DNA of 41,252 nucleotides from Bacteroides sp. (GTDB lineage Bacteria; Bacteroidota; Bacteroidia; Bacteroidales; Muribaculaceae): NCBI GenBank assembly GCA_023666835.1, contig JAMPBJ010000007.1, positions 1 to 41,252 of the forward strand, read 5' to 3'. Shown piece by piece: positions 25,754 to 35,200 of this stretch (position 1 is its first letter; each line of letters starts with the position of its first letter). The notes under the pieces were generated by a model. It saw only the letters and a program-made list of their open reading frames with translations, ran no database searches and was not told where the DNA came from. The position numbers and the translations under genes were made by a program.

Positions 25754-26605
25754 ATGAAACGTTACTTCCTCCCTTTTGCCGCAGCGTTGGCACTGCTTTC
25801 TACAGGCATTTGTTCATGTTCTGACAAATACGATTCTTCAGCCAAATCAGATGAAGAATCAGCATCAATAGAATCGATGCCTTTTAATTTCGACATGAAG
25901 TCGGCAAAAAAATACTACCGTATCTCAAACAGCGATACCGACTACGACTATACGCTGACACTTGAGGCCAACGTGATGTGGCCGGAGCAGATCGGTGATT
26001 TCGACATCAAGCCGTTGCAGGACACAATTATGTCGCTCGTTGCCGGCAAGCATGTGGCTTCGATCAACTCAGCCATTTCGCAATTTGTCAGCGACGCAAA
26101 GCGTTACGAACTCGGCGACAAGATCACTGAAGTCGACAGTGTGCCTGAAACATCAGCGTTCAACACTGCTTTCTATGCACAGGTCGATGTTATGGTATCG
26201 GAGATTTCCGGCGACTATATCAATTTTGTGTGCAACAATGAGGAATATCTTGGCGGAGCGCATCCCATGTATGGTTCGGCACCATTCACCTACAATCTTT
26301 CAACCGGCAAAATAGTCACTCTGAAATCGCTGTTCAACAACCCTGAATCGCCGCAACTTCTTGCCGCTGTGAAGGACGCCTTGTTGCAGCACACATCGAT
26401 GACGGCCGAAGAATTTGACCAGACAGCACTCGTCAGTCCGCTCCCACTCCCGACCGATGTCTATCTCGAAAACGGCATGATCGTGTTCCACTACAATCCC
26501 TACGCCATTCTCCCCTACTCGTTCGGATCGATAGATGCCGAAGTATCGCCCTACGTTGTCAAGGATCTCCTGACCCCGGAAGCCAAGAAAGCTCTCGTGG
26601 ATTGA
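25754..26605 (+). CDS. DUF3298/RsiV-like lipoprotein
   Basis: The 283-aa product has a lipoprotein signal (MKRYFLPFAAALALLSTGICSC, then SDKYDSS). The C-terminal half has features of DUF3298, the domain also found in the anti-sigma factor RsiV: YLGGAHPMYGSAPFTYNLSTGK at about 161-182 and the late phrase VFHYNPYAILPYSFG at about 239-253. The domain before it (about 55-150) resembles the DUF4163-like partner. In RsiV this region binds lysozyme; whether that applies here is unknown, since no sigma factor gene is adjacent and there is no cytoplasmic anti-sigma segment. It stands alone and ends at a strong terminator. Confidence 0.82.
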   Translation: MKRYFLPFAAALALLSTGICSCSDKYDSSAKSDEESASIESMPFNFDMKSAKKYYRISNSDTDYDYTLTLEANVMWPEQIGDFDIKPLQDTIMSLVAGKHVASINSAISQFVSDAKRYELGDKITEVDSVPETSAFNTAFYAQVDVMVSEISGDYINFVCNNEEYLGGAHPMYGSAPFTYNLSTGKIVTLKSLFNNPESPQLLAAVKDALLQHTSMTAEEFDQTALVSPLPLPTDVYLENGMIVFHYNPYAILPYSFGSIDAEVSPYVVKDLLTPEAKKALVD

Positions 26606-26629
26606 GGAATTTATCCGATATGAAAAACT

Positions 26630-26665
26630 AAAGAGTGCCGACACAATTGCCGGCACTCTTTATAT
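26630..26665 (+). terminator. Terminator after the DUF3298 lipoprotein gene
   Basis: AAAGAGTGCCG (26630-26640) and CGGCACTCTTT (26651-26661) form an 11-bp perfect stem with a 10-base loop. The A/T flanks could also serve trpS, which ends 20 bp away on the other strand. Confidence 0.88.
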
Positions 26666-26681
26666 CTCTATTAACGTATGA

Positions 26682-27749
26682 TCAATAGAACTTGCGCACG
26701 CCCATGATTTCGCGAGCTTCTTTGAGAGTCTTCGACGCGCGTTCGCGAGCTATCTCAGCACCGCGAGCAAGCACGCGGCCGATGTATTGGTCATCGTTGC
26801 GGATTTCAAGAATACGTTCGCGGATCGGCAGTGTAACTTTCAGTATATCCTCAGCCAACTGCTTTTTCAAATCACCGTAGCGAATCGAGCAATCGGCATA
26901 TGCGTCCTTAAACTGCTGTAGTACTTCTGGCGACGATGTAAGAGCCATAAGGTCGAAAAGGTTCTGTACAGGCTGCGACACAGGCTGACCCGGTTCTTTC
27001 GGGCCTTCGTCGGTCATAGCGCGCATCACTTTCTTGCGAAGCACTTTTTCTTCGTCGATCAAGTAGATGCAGTTGCCTTCACTCTTACCCATTTTACCTG
27101 ATCCGTCAAGACCTGGCACCTTTACAGGCTTGCCGCCGAAGTCAAAATTATAGGGTTCGGGGAAGAAATCGACACCATAGAACGAGTTGAAACGTCGAGC
27201 GAAACGGCGTGTAAGCTCAAGATGCTGTTCCTGATCTTTGCCCACAGGCACCTTGTCGGCTTTCTGAATAAGAATGTCGACGGCCATCAACGTGGGATAT
27301 GTCAGAAGACCGGCATTGACACGTTTATTAGTTTCAGCCCCGATGATTTGATGTTCTATATCCTCATCATCGTTGGTCTTAATGCCAAGAGCCTTGCGGG
27401 CTTTGTCCTTGAACGAAGCTGTTCGCATCAGTTCACCGATGCCCACATGCATATTCAGAAGCAAATACAGCTCCGACACTTCAGGCACATCACTTTGAAC
27501 GAAAATGGTGGACTTTTCAGGATCGAGTCCTGCGGCAAGGTATTCGGTCACAATGTTTTTTACATTGGCGTGGAGCTCCTTCGGATCGGGATTGGTGGTC
27601 AAAGCATGAAGGTCGGCAATGAAGAAAAGGGGCTGATACACGCCCTCGTTCTGCATGCGAACGAACTTGCTCAGCGCCCCGTAATAGTTGCCGAGATGAA
27701 GATTGCCTGTGGCACGGATGCCACTCAAAACGATTTCTTTTTTATCCAT
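26682..27749 (-). CDS. trpS: Tryptophan-tRNA ligase
   Basis: This class I aminoacyl-tRNA synthetase charges tRNA-Trp. The 355-aa protein begins MDKKEIVLSGIRATGNLHLGNY, containing the HIGH-type motif (HLGN, 18-21), and has the KMSKS-type loop as GSGKMGKSEGN. The start is ATG 27749; the frame stays open upstream to 27878 but that part lies inside the preceding gene. The barrel-protein gene ends 17 bp upstream on the same strand, so the two may be co-transcribed. Confidence 0.96.
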   Translation of the reverse strand: MDKKEIVLSGIRATGNLHLGNYYGALSKFVRMQNEGVYQPLFFIADLHALTTNPDPKELHANVKNIVTEYLAAGLDPEKSTIFVQSDVPEVSELYLLLNMHVGIGELMRTASFKDKARKALGIKTNDDEDIEHQIIGAETNKRVNAGLLTYPTLMAVDILIQKADKVPVGKDQEQHLELTRRFARRFNSFYGVDFFPEPYNFDFGGKPVKVPGLDGSGKMGKSEGNCIYLIDEEKVLRKKVMRAMTDEGPKEPGQPVSQPVQNLFDLMALTSSPEVLQQFKDAYADCSIRYGDLKKQLAEDILKVTLPIRERILEIRNDDQYIGRVLARGAEIARERASKTLKEAREIMGVRKFY

Positions 27750-27765
27750 ATTTGTACTGTGTTTT

Positions 27766-28524
27766 TTAAAATCTATAACCCACAATGCCCTGGAAGTAAT
27801 GATTGTGGATCGATGGATTGACCACACCAAGGCTTCTTGAAGCGTTTTTGCAACCGATCTGGTAGCGGGCGCCAACAATCAGATGCGGACCGAAGTTGAC
27901 GAAGGTGGCGAGATGCACGCCCAGATCGCCGCGGTTAAAGCCATTGATGAGTGTCGATGATGAATGAAAATAGTCAGTTTTGACGTCGACCACCTGAGGG
28001 ACGAGCTCGTCCATGGCGTTAACGTCAGCACGATAGATACGCTGCTTTTGAGTGCCTCCAATGCCGTAGGCATAATACATGCCTACGTCAACCGACCACC
28101 GAACGCTTTTGTCGATATTGAATCGAAAACTGGCAAACACGGGAATATTGACATAATACATGCGGTTGTCGATAAACACTGCGCTCATGCTCATATTGTC
28201 GGATCCGAGTATGGCCATGTCAATATTGTATTTATTCATTGTCAGGTCGATGGCTGTGCCAAATCCAAGATATTCCCTGATTCCGTAAACAGCTCTGAAG
28301 CCAAGTCCGAGCGACTCGCCCAGGTTGACGTTGAGATTCTGTATCTGCGGAAAGTGACTCTTGTAGTTTTGGATCACTGAGCCCACGCCTCCAAGCGCGT
28401 GAACGTCGACCTCCAGCATTCTCTTTGCAGGTGAAAAGTCAACAAAATCGTCGGCCATTGCCTTGGGCGACAAGGCCAATGAAAGCATGACGAAAAATGC
28501 GTATATTGCTTTGGAAATTTTCAT
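27766..28524 (-). CDS. Outer-membrane beta-barrel family protein
   Basis: From ATG 28524 the product is 252 aa with a signal peptide (MKISKAIYAFFVMLSLALSPKAMA) and then alternating short strands rich in Gly and aromatic residues (LGLGFRAVYGIREYLGFGTA, YYVNIPVFASFRFNI, WSVDVGMYYAYGIGG, LIVGARYQIG), ending GIVGYRF with a C-terminal Phe as in outer-membrane barrels. It resembles PorT-type or general 'outer membrane beta-barrel' proteins of Bacteroidetes; function unknown. The longer frame to 28659 would run through the promoter region. Confidence 0.82.
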   Translation of the reverse strand: MKISKAIYAFFVMLSLALSPKAMADDFVDFSPAKRMLEVDVHALGGVGSVIQNYKSHFPQIQNLNVNLGESLGLGFRAVYGIREYLGFGTAIDLTMNKYNIDMAILGSDNMSMSAVFIDNRMYYVNIPVFASFRFNIDKSVRWSVDVGMYYAYGIGGTQKQRIYRADVNAMDELVPQVVDVKTDYFHSSSTLINGFNRGDLGVHLATFVNFGPHLIVGARYQIGCKNASRSLGVVNPSIHNHYFQGIVGYRF

Positions 28525-28547
28525 AAATTGTACCGTGTTATCCGGCG

Positions 28548-28555
28548 CAAAGATA
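28548..28555 (-). promoter_or_regulatory. -7 element of the barrel-protein gene
   Basis: On the minus strand TATCTTTG matches TAnnTTTG, 24 bp before the ATG at 28524. No clear -33 box is visible. Confidence 0.5.
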
Positions 28556-28577
28556 ATGAAAAAAATTTGATTATTTC

Positions 28578-28610
28578 TTTGCACGGACACACATGATTGT
28601 TGTAACTTTG
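28578..28610 (+). promoter_or_regulatory. Promoter of the yitT-like gene
   Basis: TTTG (28578-28581), 21 bases and a perfect TAACTTTG (28603-28610) lie 32 bp before the ATG at 28643. Confidence 0.7.
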
Positions 28611-28642
28611 CACAGATACCAAAATCAACATTTTTCTGCACA

Positions 28643-29599
28643 ATGCAATTCAACCGCAAGTCGCTCTGGATTTCTTCGCGAGACTATTTCTTCATCACTC
28701 TCGGTATATTTTTGTATGCATTCGGATTCTCCGCTTTCATTTTCCAGGAGAAGGTGGTGATTGGTGGAGTGGCAGGTCTGGGCACCATCATATATCTGTT
28801 GTCGGAACGCTACATCGGCTATGGCATACCGGTGGCCATCTCACAATATATTCTCAACCTCATCTTGCTTGCGTTTGCCTACCGCATAGTAGGCAAGCAA
28901 TTCGTGCTTCGCACCATATTCGGCGCCACTGTGATATCAATCGCCATCGGCGTCCTGACGCCGCTGTTCGATGGCCCGCTGGTTGACGGTCAACCATTTA
29001 TGAACGTCATAATAGGCTCGCTGCTTTGTGGAGTGGGCTTAGGATTATCGTTTACCCACAACGGAAGCACCGGTGGAACCGACATCGTTGCCGCCATAGT
29101 GTCGAAGAAATCAAACGTCAGTATCGGGCGCACCATGCTCTACGTCGACATGGGCATCATTTCATCATCCTATCTTGTACTCCACCAGATAGATACGGTG
29201 GTATATGGCTTTGTGGTGCTCGTGATCGTATCAATGATGGCCGACATGGTCATCAACACCAACCGACAAGCCGTGCAGTTCATCATATTCTCCCCTCAAT
29301 GGCAGGAGATTGCGACGGCCATCAACAATGAAGCCAATCGCGGATGCACCGTAATCAACGGCATGGGCTGGTATTCGAAACAAGACATCAAAATCCTGCT
29401 GGTGATGTGTCGAAAGATTGAATCGGTCACCATATTCCGAATCATCAAGAGCATCGATGAAAATGCTTTTATCACCCAGGCCAACGTCAACGGCGTTTAT
29501 GGCAAGGGATTTGATGCAATGAAGCTTAAGGTCAATCCCCGACACGGCGAACATCATCACGACGAAGCGACTCAATCGTCAGTAAATCAACCCGAGTAG
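28643..29599 (+). CDS. YitT family membrane protein
   Basis: The 318-aa inner-membrane protein has about six hydrophobic helices in the first 205 residues (for example FFITLGIFLYAFGFSAFIF and AISQYILNLILLAFAY), the glycine-rich family motif NGSTGGTDIVAAI at about 139-151, and a cytoplasmic DUF2179 domain at about 215-300 (GCTVINGMGWYSKQDIKIL, then FITQANVNGVYGKGF). YitT proteins are putative transporters with unknown substrate. A small SDR-like gene follows 17 bp later in the same direction. Confidence 0.92.
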   Translation: MQFNRKSLWISSRDYFFITLGIFLYAFGFSAFIFQEKVVIGGVAGLGTIIYLLSERYIGYGIPVAISQYILNLILLAFAYRIVGKQFVLRTIFGATVISIAIGVLTPLFDGPLVDGQPFMNVIIGSLLCGVGLGLSFTHNGSTGGTDIVAAIVSKKSNVSIGRTMLYVDMGIISSSYLVLHQIDTVVYGFVVLVIVSMMADMVINTNRQAVQFIIFSPQWQEIATAINNEANRGCTVINGMGWYSKQDIKILLVMCRKIESVTIFRIIKSIDENAFITQANVNGVYGKGFDAMKLKVNPRHGEHHHDEATQSSVNQPE

Positions 29600-29616
29600 A
29601 CTCACCTACCGAAGCA

Positions 29617-30015
29617 ATGGCCGACAACTATCTTGAAAAGAAGATGGATGACTACCGTCGTCGTCAATCACCGACAGCGCATCGCACCGGCCCCAAACCA
29701 ACCGACAGGTTGTCGATCTTTATAGTATCGGACAACGCTGGCTTCACCGAACAAATGGTGACGAAACTACAAACGAAGGCCGCCAACATAGCATTCACAA
29801 TGAGCGACATGCATCGCGGTCGGGAGCTTGCTCAATCAACGGGCACTCAGCATCATCCCATTCATTGCGATCATGAAAACCTGTGCCGCAGCATCGAGCT
29901 GATAAAAAAGCGCTGGGGCAGCATCGACTTGGCCATAACAGATCGGAACATCAGCGATGAAAAAGTGATAGAACTTCTCAAGGAGAATTGCCGGCTGGTG
30001 ACCAACGTCATTTAG
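29617..30015 (+). CDS. Short SDR-like (Rossmann) protein, probably a reduced dehydrogenase
   Basis: The 132-aa product begins MADNYLEKKMDDYRRRQ and then follows the order of the first half of a short-chain dehydrogenase: a first strand (LSIFIVSDNAGF, 32-43), a second strand with an acidic end (IAFTMSDMHRG, 58-68), ALA-type helix LAQSTGTQHHPIHCD (71-85), and a fourth strand SIDLAIT (102-108). The glycine-rich TGxxxGIG NAD-binding loop is replaced by SDNAGFTE, NNAG after the fourth strand is absent, and the catalytic Ser/Tyr/Lys half is missing. The resemblance is from reading the pattern only. It probably has no dehydrogenase activity; it may be a remnant or a repurposed domain. It is likely translated with the YitT-like gene. 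Confidence 0.72.
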   Translation: MADNYLEKKMDDYRRRQSPTAHRTGPKPTDRLSIFIVSDNAGFTEQMVTKLQTKAANIAFTMSDMHRGRELAQSTGTQHHPIHCDHENLCRSIELIKKRWGSIDLAITDRNISDEKVIELLKENCRLVTNVI

Positions 30016-30033
30016 AGCTCACTTCATAAATTT

Positions 30034-30807
30034 TCAGGGCCGTTTCAGCGACCCCTGCCACTGGCCCTTGCTACGGGTAACACGGCCGTAATTGATGCTG
30101 TGTCTGGGGCATGTGTGATAACATGCCAGACACATCGTGCAATTCGCCCCCCATTGCGGCCCAACGTTTTCACCTACCCTGATGTTGCCAAGCGGACAAA
30201 CTCTTGCGCATCGACCGCATTTAGTGCACTGATCATCGGCTTTAAATGGTCGTGGTGAGGTCAGCAGACTCATAAACAATGGGTAGATGAGGCGCGTTTT
30301 CACCCATGCCAGTTTACCACGATGAATACTGTCGACCGGCGATGAACATTTGATGGCATGTCCAATCTGATCTACGCGCTCAGGCATGGCATCAAGTTTT
30401 GCAGCTACTATATCGTCATTGTCGACATCAAATCCGGGCAGATTGACATACGTATTGGGCATAAATACCGAATGCGCAGCACGTGACTTCCATCCACGGC
30501 GCTTCAGCTCCCGGCGCCACATCTTGTCGGTCAGTCCACAGTCGTCGCCACACGTGCATACCAGATAGTGCATGTCATAGCCTTCGGGAAGATTGAACCG
30601 TCGAATTGCCTTTCTGACAACCTTAGGCAATCCCCAACTATGCACCGGGAGAACCCAAACCACTCGTTCGCCATGTCTTATCGGCTCAGGCAAAGTAGCT
30701 TCATCATTTTCACAGACCGGAAGATCGACCACGCGGTCCGAAAGTCGTAGGGCAAGCAATTCGGCCATCTTGCGGCTATTGCCGGTGCCGGAAAAACACA
30801 ATATCAT
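30034..30807 (-). CDS. EFR1 family ferredoxin (flavodoxin-like plus 2[4Fe-4S])
   Basis: The 257-aa protein begins with a flavodoxin-like phosphate loop (FSGTGNSRKMAE, 5-16), continues as a flavodoxin-like domain to about 180, and ends with two [4Fe-4S] motifs: Cys194/197/200/204 (CTKCGRCARVCP) and Cys223/226/229/233 (CTMCLACYHTCP). This is the EFR1 arrangement, presumed to pass electrons between an FMN and iron-sulfur clusters in anaerobes. The partner is unknown. Its start codon overlaps the stop of the Smr gene by four bases, so the two are coupled. Confidence 0.92.
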   Translation of the reverse strand: MILCFSGTGNSRKMAELLALRLSDRVVDLPVCENDEATLPEPIRHGERVVWVLPVHSWGLPKVVRKAIRRFNLPEGYDMHYLVCTCGDDCGLTDKMWRRELKRRGWKSRAAHSVFMPNTYVNLPGFDVDNDDIVAAKLDAMPERVDQIGHAIKCSSPVDSIHRGKLAWVKTRLIYPLFMSLLTSPRPFKADDQCTKCGRCARVCPLGNIRVGENVGPQWGANCTMCLACYHTCPRHSINYGRVTRSKGQWQGSLKRP

Positions 30808-31898
30808 CGGATCGTCACCTGGGTTGCACCAAAGCCGTATTCACGAAACGAAGCATCCTGCACATCATGGCCTTTGTAGCGATGGCGAAGTTCCTTCATG
30901 ATGGCATTGCGAAGCACTCCTTCACCTTTGCCGTGGATAAACACGATCTTCTGGCCTTTGTTGCGAAGATTCTCATCCATCACGCGCATGAACTCATCGA
31001 CCTGAAGGTTGAGCATATCGGCATTCGACAGCCCGGCTATTGAGTCGACAAGTTCGCCAATGTGAAGATCGACCACTATGATGTCGCCGCGCCGCGACTG
31101 TTTGGCTTGCTTTTTCACAATCCGTTGACGTGGACGGCGATCAGCCGAAATCTTTGACTTCATGGCCTTTTCGAGGCTTCGCGAGTCGACTTGGGTTTCT
31201 CGTAGCGGATGATCGTTGGTCACGACATCAATGGCGAGCACCGGACTCTCGAAATAGATATTATCCTTGAAGCAATGAAGTTTGGCAAACTTGGTGGTGT
31301 CAAGCGACACCTCCACCATTTGAGGCTGTTTGGCTTCGAATGGCTTCTGCTTTTTAAATGCTATGTATTGCACTGCCATCCGATCCATTTCGGGCAGATC
31401 GGCAGCCGTGATCTCTTCAAGGAAAAGTTGGATATTTGGCTCAACGATGCCGGCATATTTTGTGGTCCACATCTGATCAGACCGGCTTCGCGACATGTAG
31501 GCAAAATAGAGATAGTAGTTGGAATCGTTGACAATATATGTATCGAATCGGGTCGTCGACAATTGCTTCAGATCCTTTGGCTCATAGGCAAGAACCACGT
31601 TTAGCACATTGCCTTCGGGAGTTTCCTCGATGGGGATCTCCGGCTCCTCAGCGGAATATGCAATGGCGGTTGGTTGAATCTCCTTTTCAAAAGATGTTTT
31701 GACAGGTGCAACGACCGGTGCTTCAACCGAAGGTGCCTTTGAAGCATGCCCTACCACAACGCATTCTTTCACGAGAACAGGATTTTCAAATCCATCCTCA
31801 TCCTCGACATAAGCTATATTGTTTTCGATTCTGACCACTTCCCCACCCCCTACGGAGTTGAGAAAGCGCACAATATCTCCTTTATTTACTGTTGACAT
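30804..31898 (-). CDS. DUF2027 and Smr domain protein
   Basis: From ATG 31898 the product is 364 aa: MSTVNKGDIVRFLNSVGGGEV leads a DUF2027 region (to about 260), then a Lys/Arg-rich linker (KSKISADRRPRQRIVKKQAK) and a C-terminal Smr domain (about 285-364) with DLHIGEL and the HGxG motif IHGKGEGVLR. Smr domains can be endonucleases on DNA or RNA; here the domain ends GFGATQVTIR. The alternative start at 31964 lies inside the MITE and is rejected. MITE B ends 24 bp upstream of this start, so the upstream control region is at least partly element-derived. Confidence 0.9.
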   Translation of the reverse strand: MSTVNKGDIVRFLNSVGGGEVVRIENNIAYVEDEDGFENPVLVKECVVVGHASKAPSVEAPVVAPVKTSFEKEIQPTAIAYSAEEPEIPIEETPEGNVLNVVLAYEPKDLKQLSTTRFDTYIVNDSNYYLYFAYMSRSRSDQMWTTKYAGIVEPNIQLFLEEITAADLPEMDRMAVQYIAFKKQKPFEAKQPQMVEVSLDTTKFAKLHCFKDNIYFESPVLAIDVVTNDHPLRETQVDSRSLEKAMKSKISADRRPRQRIVKKQAKQSRRGDIIVVDLHIGELVDSIAGLSNADMLNLQVDEFMRVMDENLRNKGQKIVFIHGKGEGVLRNAIMKELRHRYKGHDVQDASFREYGFGATQVTIR

Positions 31899-31924
31899 TA
31901 AATTAACTGTTGACTTACAATTTA

Positions 31925-32267
31925 GAGTGTGTCTAATAACAAAAGTTAAATTTAGGGCGGTCAATCTTTGAGTAATTTTGTCTTAACGATGAGGGAATGT
32001 GGCCTTTGCCACTTGACAGAAGAGTTAAGGCAAAAGTGCCAAAGAGTGGCCGAACTATGCTATTTTTTTAATTGACACTTTTTAGTTTAGTAAAATAATT
32101 TATAATGTAATCGAGTGATCTATTACTAAGTTACTTTCGTCTCCCGTCTTTTGGGTATCTTTTGCTTTTTTTCAGTCGTGTACATCAAGCACACTCCTTC
32201 GACGGCAGAGCAAAACATCCTCCAAAATACGGAACCCCAAATTTAACTTTTGTTATTAGACACACTC
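31925..32267. mobile_element. 343-bp MITE (element B) with 33-bp terminal inverted repeats
   Basis: The first 33 bases (31925-31957) and the inverted last 33 (32235-32267) match at 32 positions; both begin GAGTGTGTCTAATAAC. TTA stands on both sides (31922-31924 and 32268-32270), a 3-bp target duplication. The ends GAG and the TNA duplication are those known for IS1031-type IS5-family elements, so it is probably mobilised by such a transposase supplied in trans. The interior has no protein gene but does have small hairpins (GTGGCCTTTGCCAC at 31999-32012, GGCAAAAGTGCC at 32039-32050). The right-hand TTA is the stop codon (TAA on the minus strand) of the protease gene. Confidence 0.9.
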
Positions 32268-35200
32268 TTATTTTTTATCAAGTTGACGAAGCATTTCATC
32301 GACGGCGGCTTTGAGCTGCTGGTCAACACCGGTCACGATTACGGCCGGATCGTTTGACACCTTGACGTCGGGTTCGAGCTGAGTATTTTCAAGATAGTTA
32401 CCTTCAGCCGTGCGGAATCCGGTGACGGGTATGCCGAACACGAGCGAAGGATCCTGCAGACGCACCCAGTTGACACTGCTCATGGTGCCAGGAACCGGCA
32501 TGCCGACAAGTTTGCCCAGACCGAGATGGCTGTAGACCCAGGGAGTGCCGTGAGCGTTGCTGTAGTTTGCCTCACCGATGATCATGATGCTCGGTTTGGT
32601 CCAACGACGCGAGGGCATCACAGATGTGGTCTGTCCGTGGATTTCCTGTGTGAGATACGGTTTGCCACTGAAAAGCACCTCAATATCTTCATGAAGGCGA
32701 CCGCCGCCGTTCCAACGGGTGTCGATGACGATAGCCTCTTTGTTGACGTATTTGCCCAGTAGGTCGGCATATATTTCGCGGAACGAAGCATCGTCCATCG
32801 ACTTGATGTGCACGTAGCCCAGACGGCCTCCCGACAGTCGTTCAACATCGTCCTGGCGCTGACGCACCCAACGACGGTAGAGAAGATCGTTCATCGCTCC
32901 GGCCGATATCGGCAAAACGACTTCTTCCTCTTTGGCTCCGTCGGCAGTGGTGAACGCCACGAGTGTCTTTTTGTTGGCCATATCGTTGAGCATTGCGAGC
33001 GGGTCGGCATCTTTAGTCAAGCTGATTCCATTGATTGCAGTGATCACCGAGCCGGCACGCATCTTCGATGTTGCCTTGTCGAAAGGACCTTTGGCAACGA
33101 CTTCATCGACCTTAAGACCGGGACCCTGGTAGGTCATGTCGTAGAGCAAGCCGAGTGAGGCTGTGGGCTGATCGGCCGACGGCGAATAGTAACGGCCACC
33201 GGTGTGCGACACATTCAGCTCTCCAAGCAGTTCGCTAAGCAGATCGGCAAAATCATAATTGTTGTTGATATGCGGAAGGAATTTGCGATAAGCCGGATAG
33301 AGCTTGTCCCAGTCAGCACCGTTCATATCCTTGCGGAAGAAGCGCTCCTTCTCTTCATTGTAGACATACTTGAGCATGAATTCGCGTTCCTTTTCCAGAT
33401 CGAGAAGCATAGTGGTGTTGATGCCTACCGACGACACTTTCGACGACTTGGGCTCAAATTTCTTGACTTGCGAGCCGACAAGGAATATATTACCATCCGA
33501 ATCCATCTCCATGCCCATTGGGCGGCCACCAAGTTTGTTGGCTATCTTTGCATTTTTCTTGCGGAGATCGATTTCCCACAAGTCATAGCCATTTTCGAAT
33601 TTGGCGAGATAATAGAGTTTCGATCCGTCCTTCGACAGGATAGCGTCGCAGATATCGGCAGAAGCCGGTGTCAATCGCACAGTGCGGTCGGCGAGATCAG
33701 TAAGATCGATTTCCACGTCCTTTTTGTCGGAATCCGATCTGTCGCCTTCGCTCTTGTCAGCCTTATCTCTTTTCTTACCTTTTTTTTCGGATTTGTCACC
33801 ATCCTTCTTGTCGTCGGATTTGTCTTTTTTCTTCGATGCTTTCTCCACCTCTTTAAGCAAGGCGTAGTCTTCTTCGCTCAAGCGATAGCGGTCATACGAA
33901 TCCTTGTTGAGGAATGTCAGCATCACATCGTATTCCGAGCCCCAAGAAGCATGATTGCGCATGCCGTAGCGTTCGGAAAGGAACAGCAGGGCATTGCCGT
34001 CCATCACCCAGCGAGGTTCGTCGTCAAAATATCCGGTCTCTGTGACCTTTGTCAACTTACCGGTGGCCACTTCGATCACTGCAATATCGCCATAGGGATC
34101 ATGTTCGGGCTGGATATAGCTAATGGCAAGCCATTTGCCATCGGGCGACCAATGCGCCTTGAAGCCTTTCGAGCGGTGGGCGTGAGTGGTACCGTCGGTG
34201 AGCTGACGCACTTTTTTCGTCTTAAGATCCATCAGCATCAGTTTGTTGCGATCCTGAATGAACGCCATCTGTGTACCATCGGGCGAGATGGACGGGTATG
34301 TGCGGTCTATGCCATCCGATTTAAACAACGGAGTTTCCTCCACCACGGTGGCATTTGAGAAGTTGGGATCTTCGTCGCGGGCAATCTTGCACACATATAT
34401 ATTATAGTGTCCGTCGCGAGCCGAAGTGTAGTAAAGCTCACGGGCGTCTTTGCCCCATGCCACATCCGATTCAGCTTCGGGAGTAAAGGTCAACTGCTTG
34501 GTCGAAGGATATTCGGTAGAGGTGATGAACACTTCTCCGCGTTTGGTAAATGCCAGTTGCTTGCCGTCGGGCGACACGGTGGACTCGTCGGCACTTCCCA
34601 CTCTCAGCCGATCGGTCTCATCGGCATCGTCGGTCACAACATCTATTTTCACCTTTGCAGGTTTGGCTCCGGGTTTCATGGTGTAGATTTCACCATCGTA
34701 TGTGAATGCCATCAACCCGTTGGAGCCTTGCGAGAGGAATCTGACGGGGTGAGTTTTAAATGTAGTGAGTGGCTTAAGGCCACTGCCATCGGCAGCTGAC
34801 ATTGAATATACGTTCATCGAGCCGCCGTTGCGTTCGCTAAGAAAATAGACAGTTGTGCCATCAGTACCCACTATCGGATTGAGGTCCTCCCCTCCACGAT
34901 TGGTTAAGTTGGTGTGACGGCCCGTCTTGCTGTCGTAGCGCCAGATATCGCGGGTCACCGACGAAGTGTGATGCTTGCGGAATTCATCCTCAAAACCCTT
35001 CACATCCTCGTAGACAAACGATTTTCCGTCGGGCAGATAGCTGATTTTTAGAGCCGGAGTCGCCAGAACCTGTTCCGGCCGACCACCGCCAACAGGCACC
35101 TTATACAATTCGCGCATCACCGACGTGGGAAACATGGCGCTCTTGGCCGGATCCTGAATCGAAGCGGAGAAAACCACATATTTCCCGTCGGGAGTGAACG

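Noticed and set aside
25754-26605. An anti-sigma factor of the RsiV type with a sigma partner
   Set aside because: The protein is a lipoprotein without a cytoplasmic segment, and no sigma factor gene is adjacent.
28578-28610. A shared operator between the barrel-protein and yitT-like genes
   Set aside because: The two promoters are close but no inverted repeat links them.
33204-34358. Open frame of about 380 codons on the plus strand opposite the protease gene
   Set aside because: It lies fully within the well-supported protease coding sequence; the composition is that of an antisense frame.
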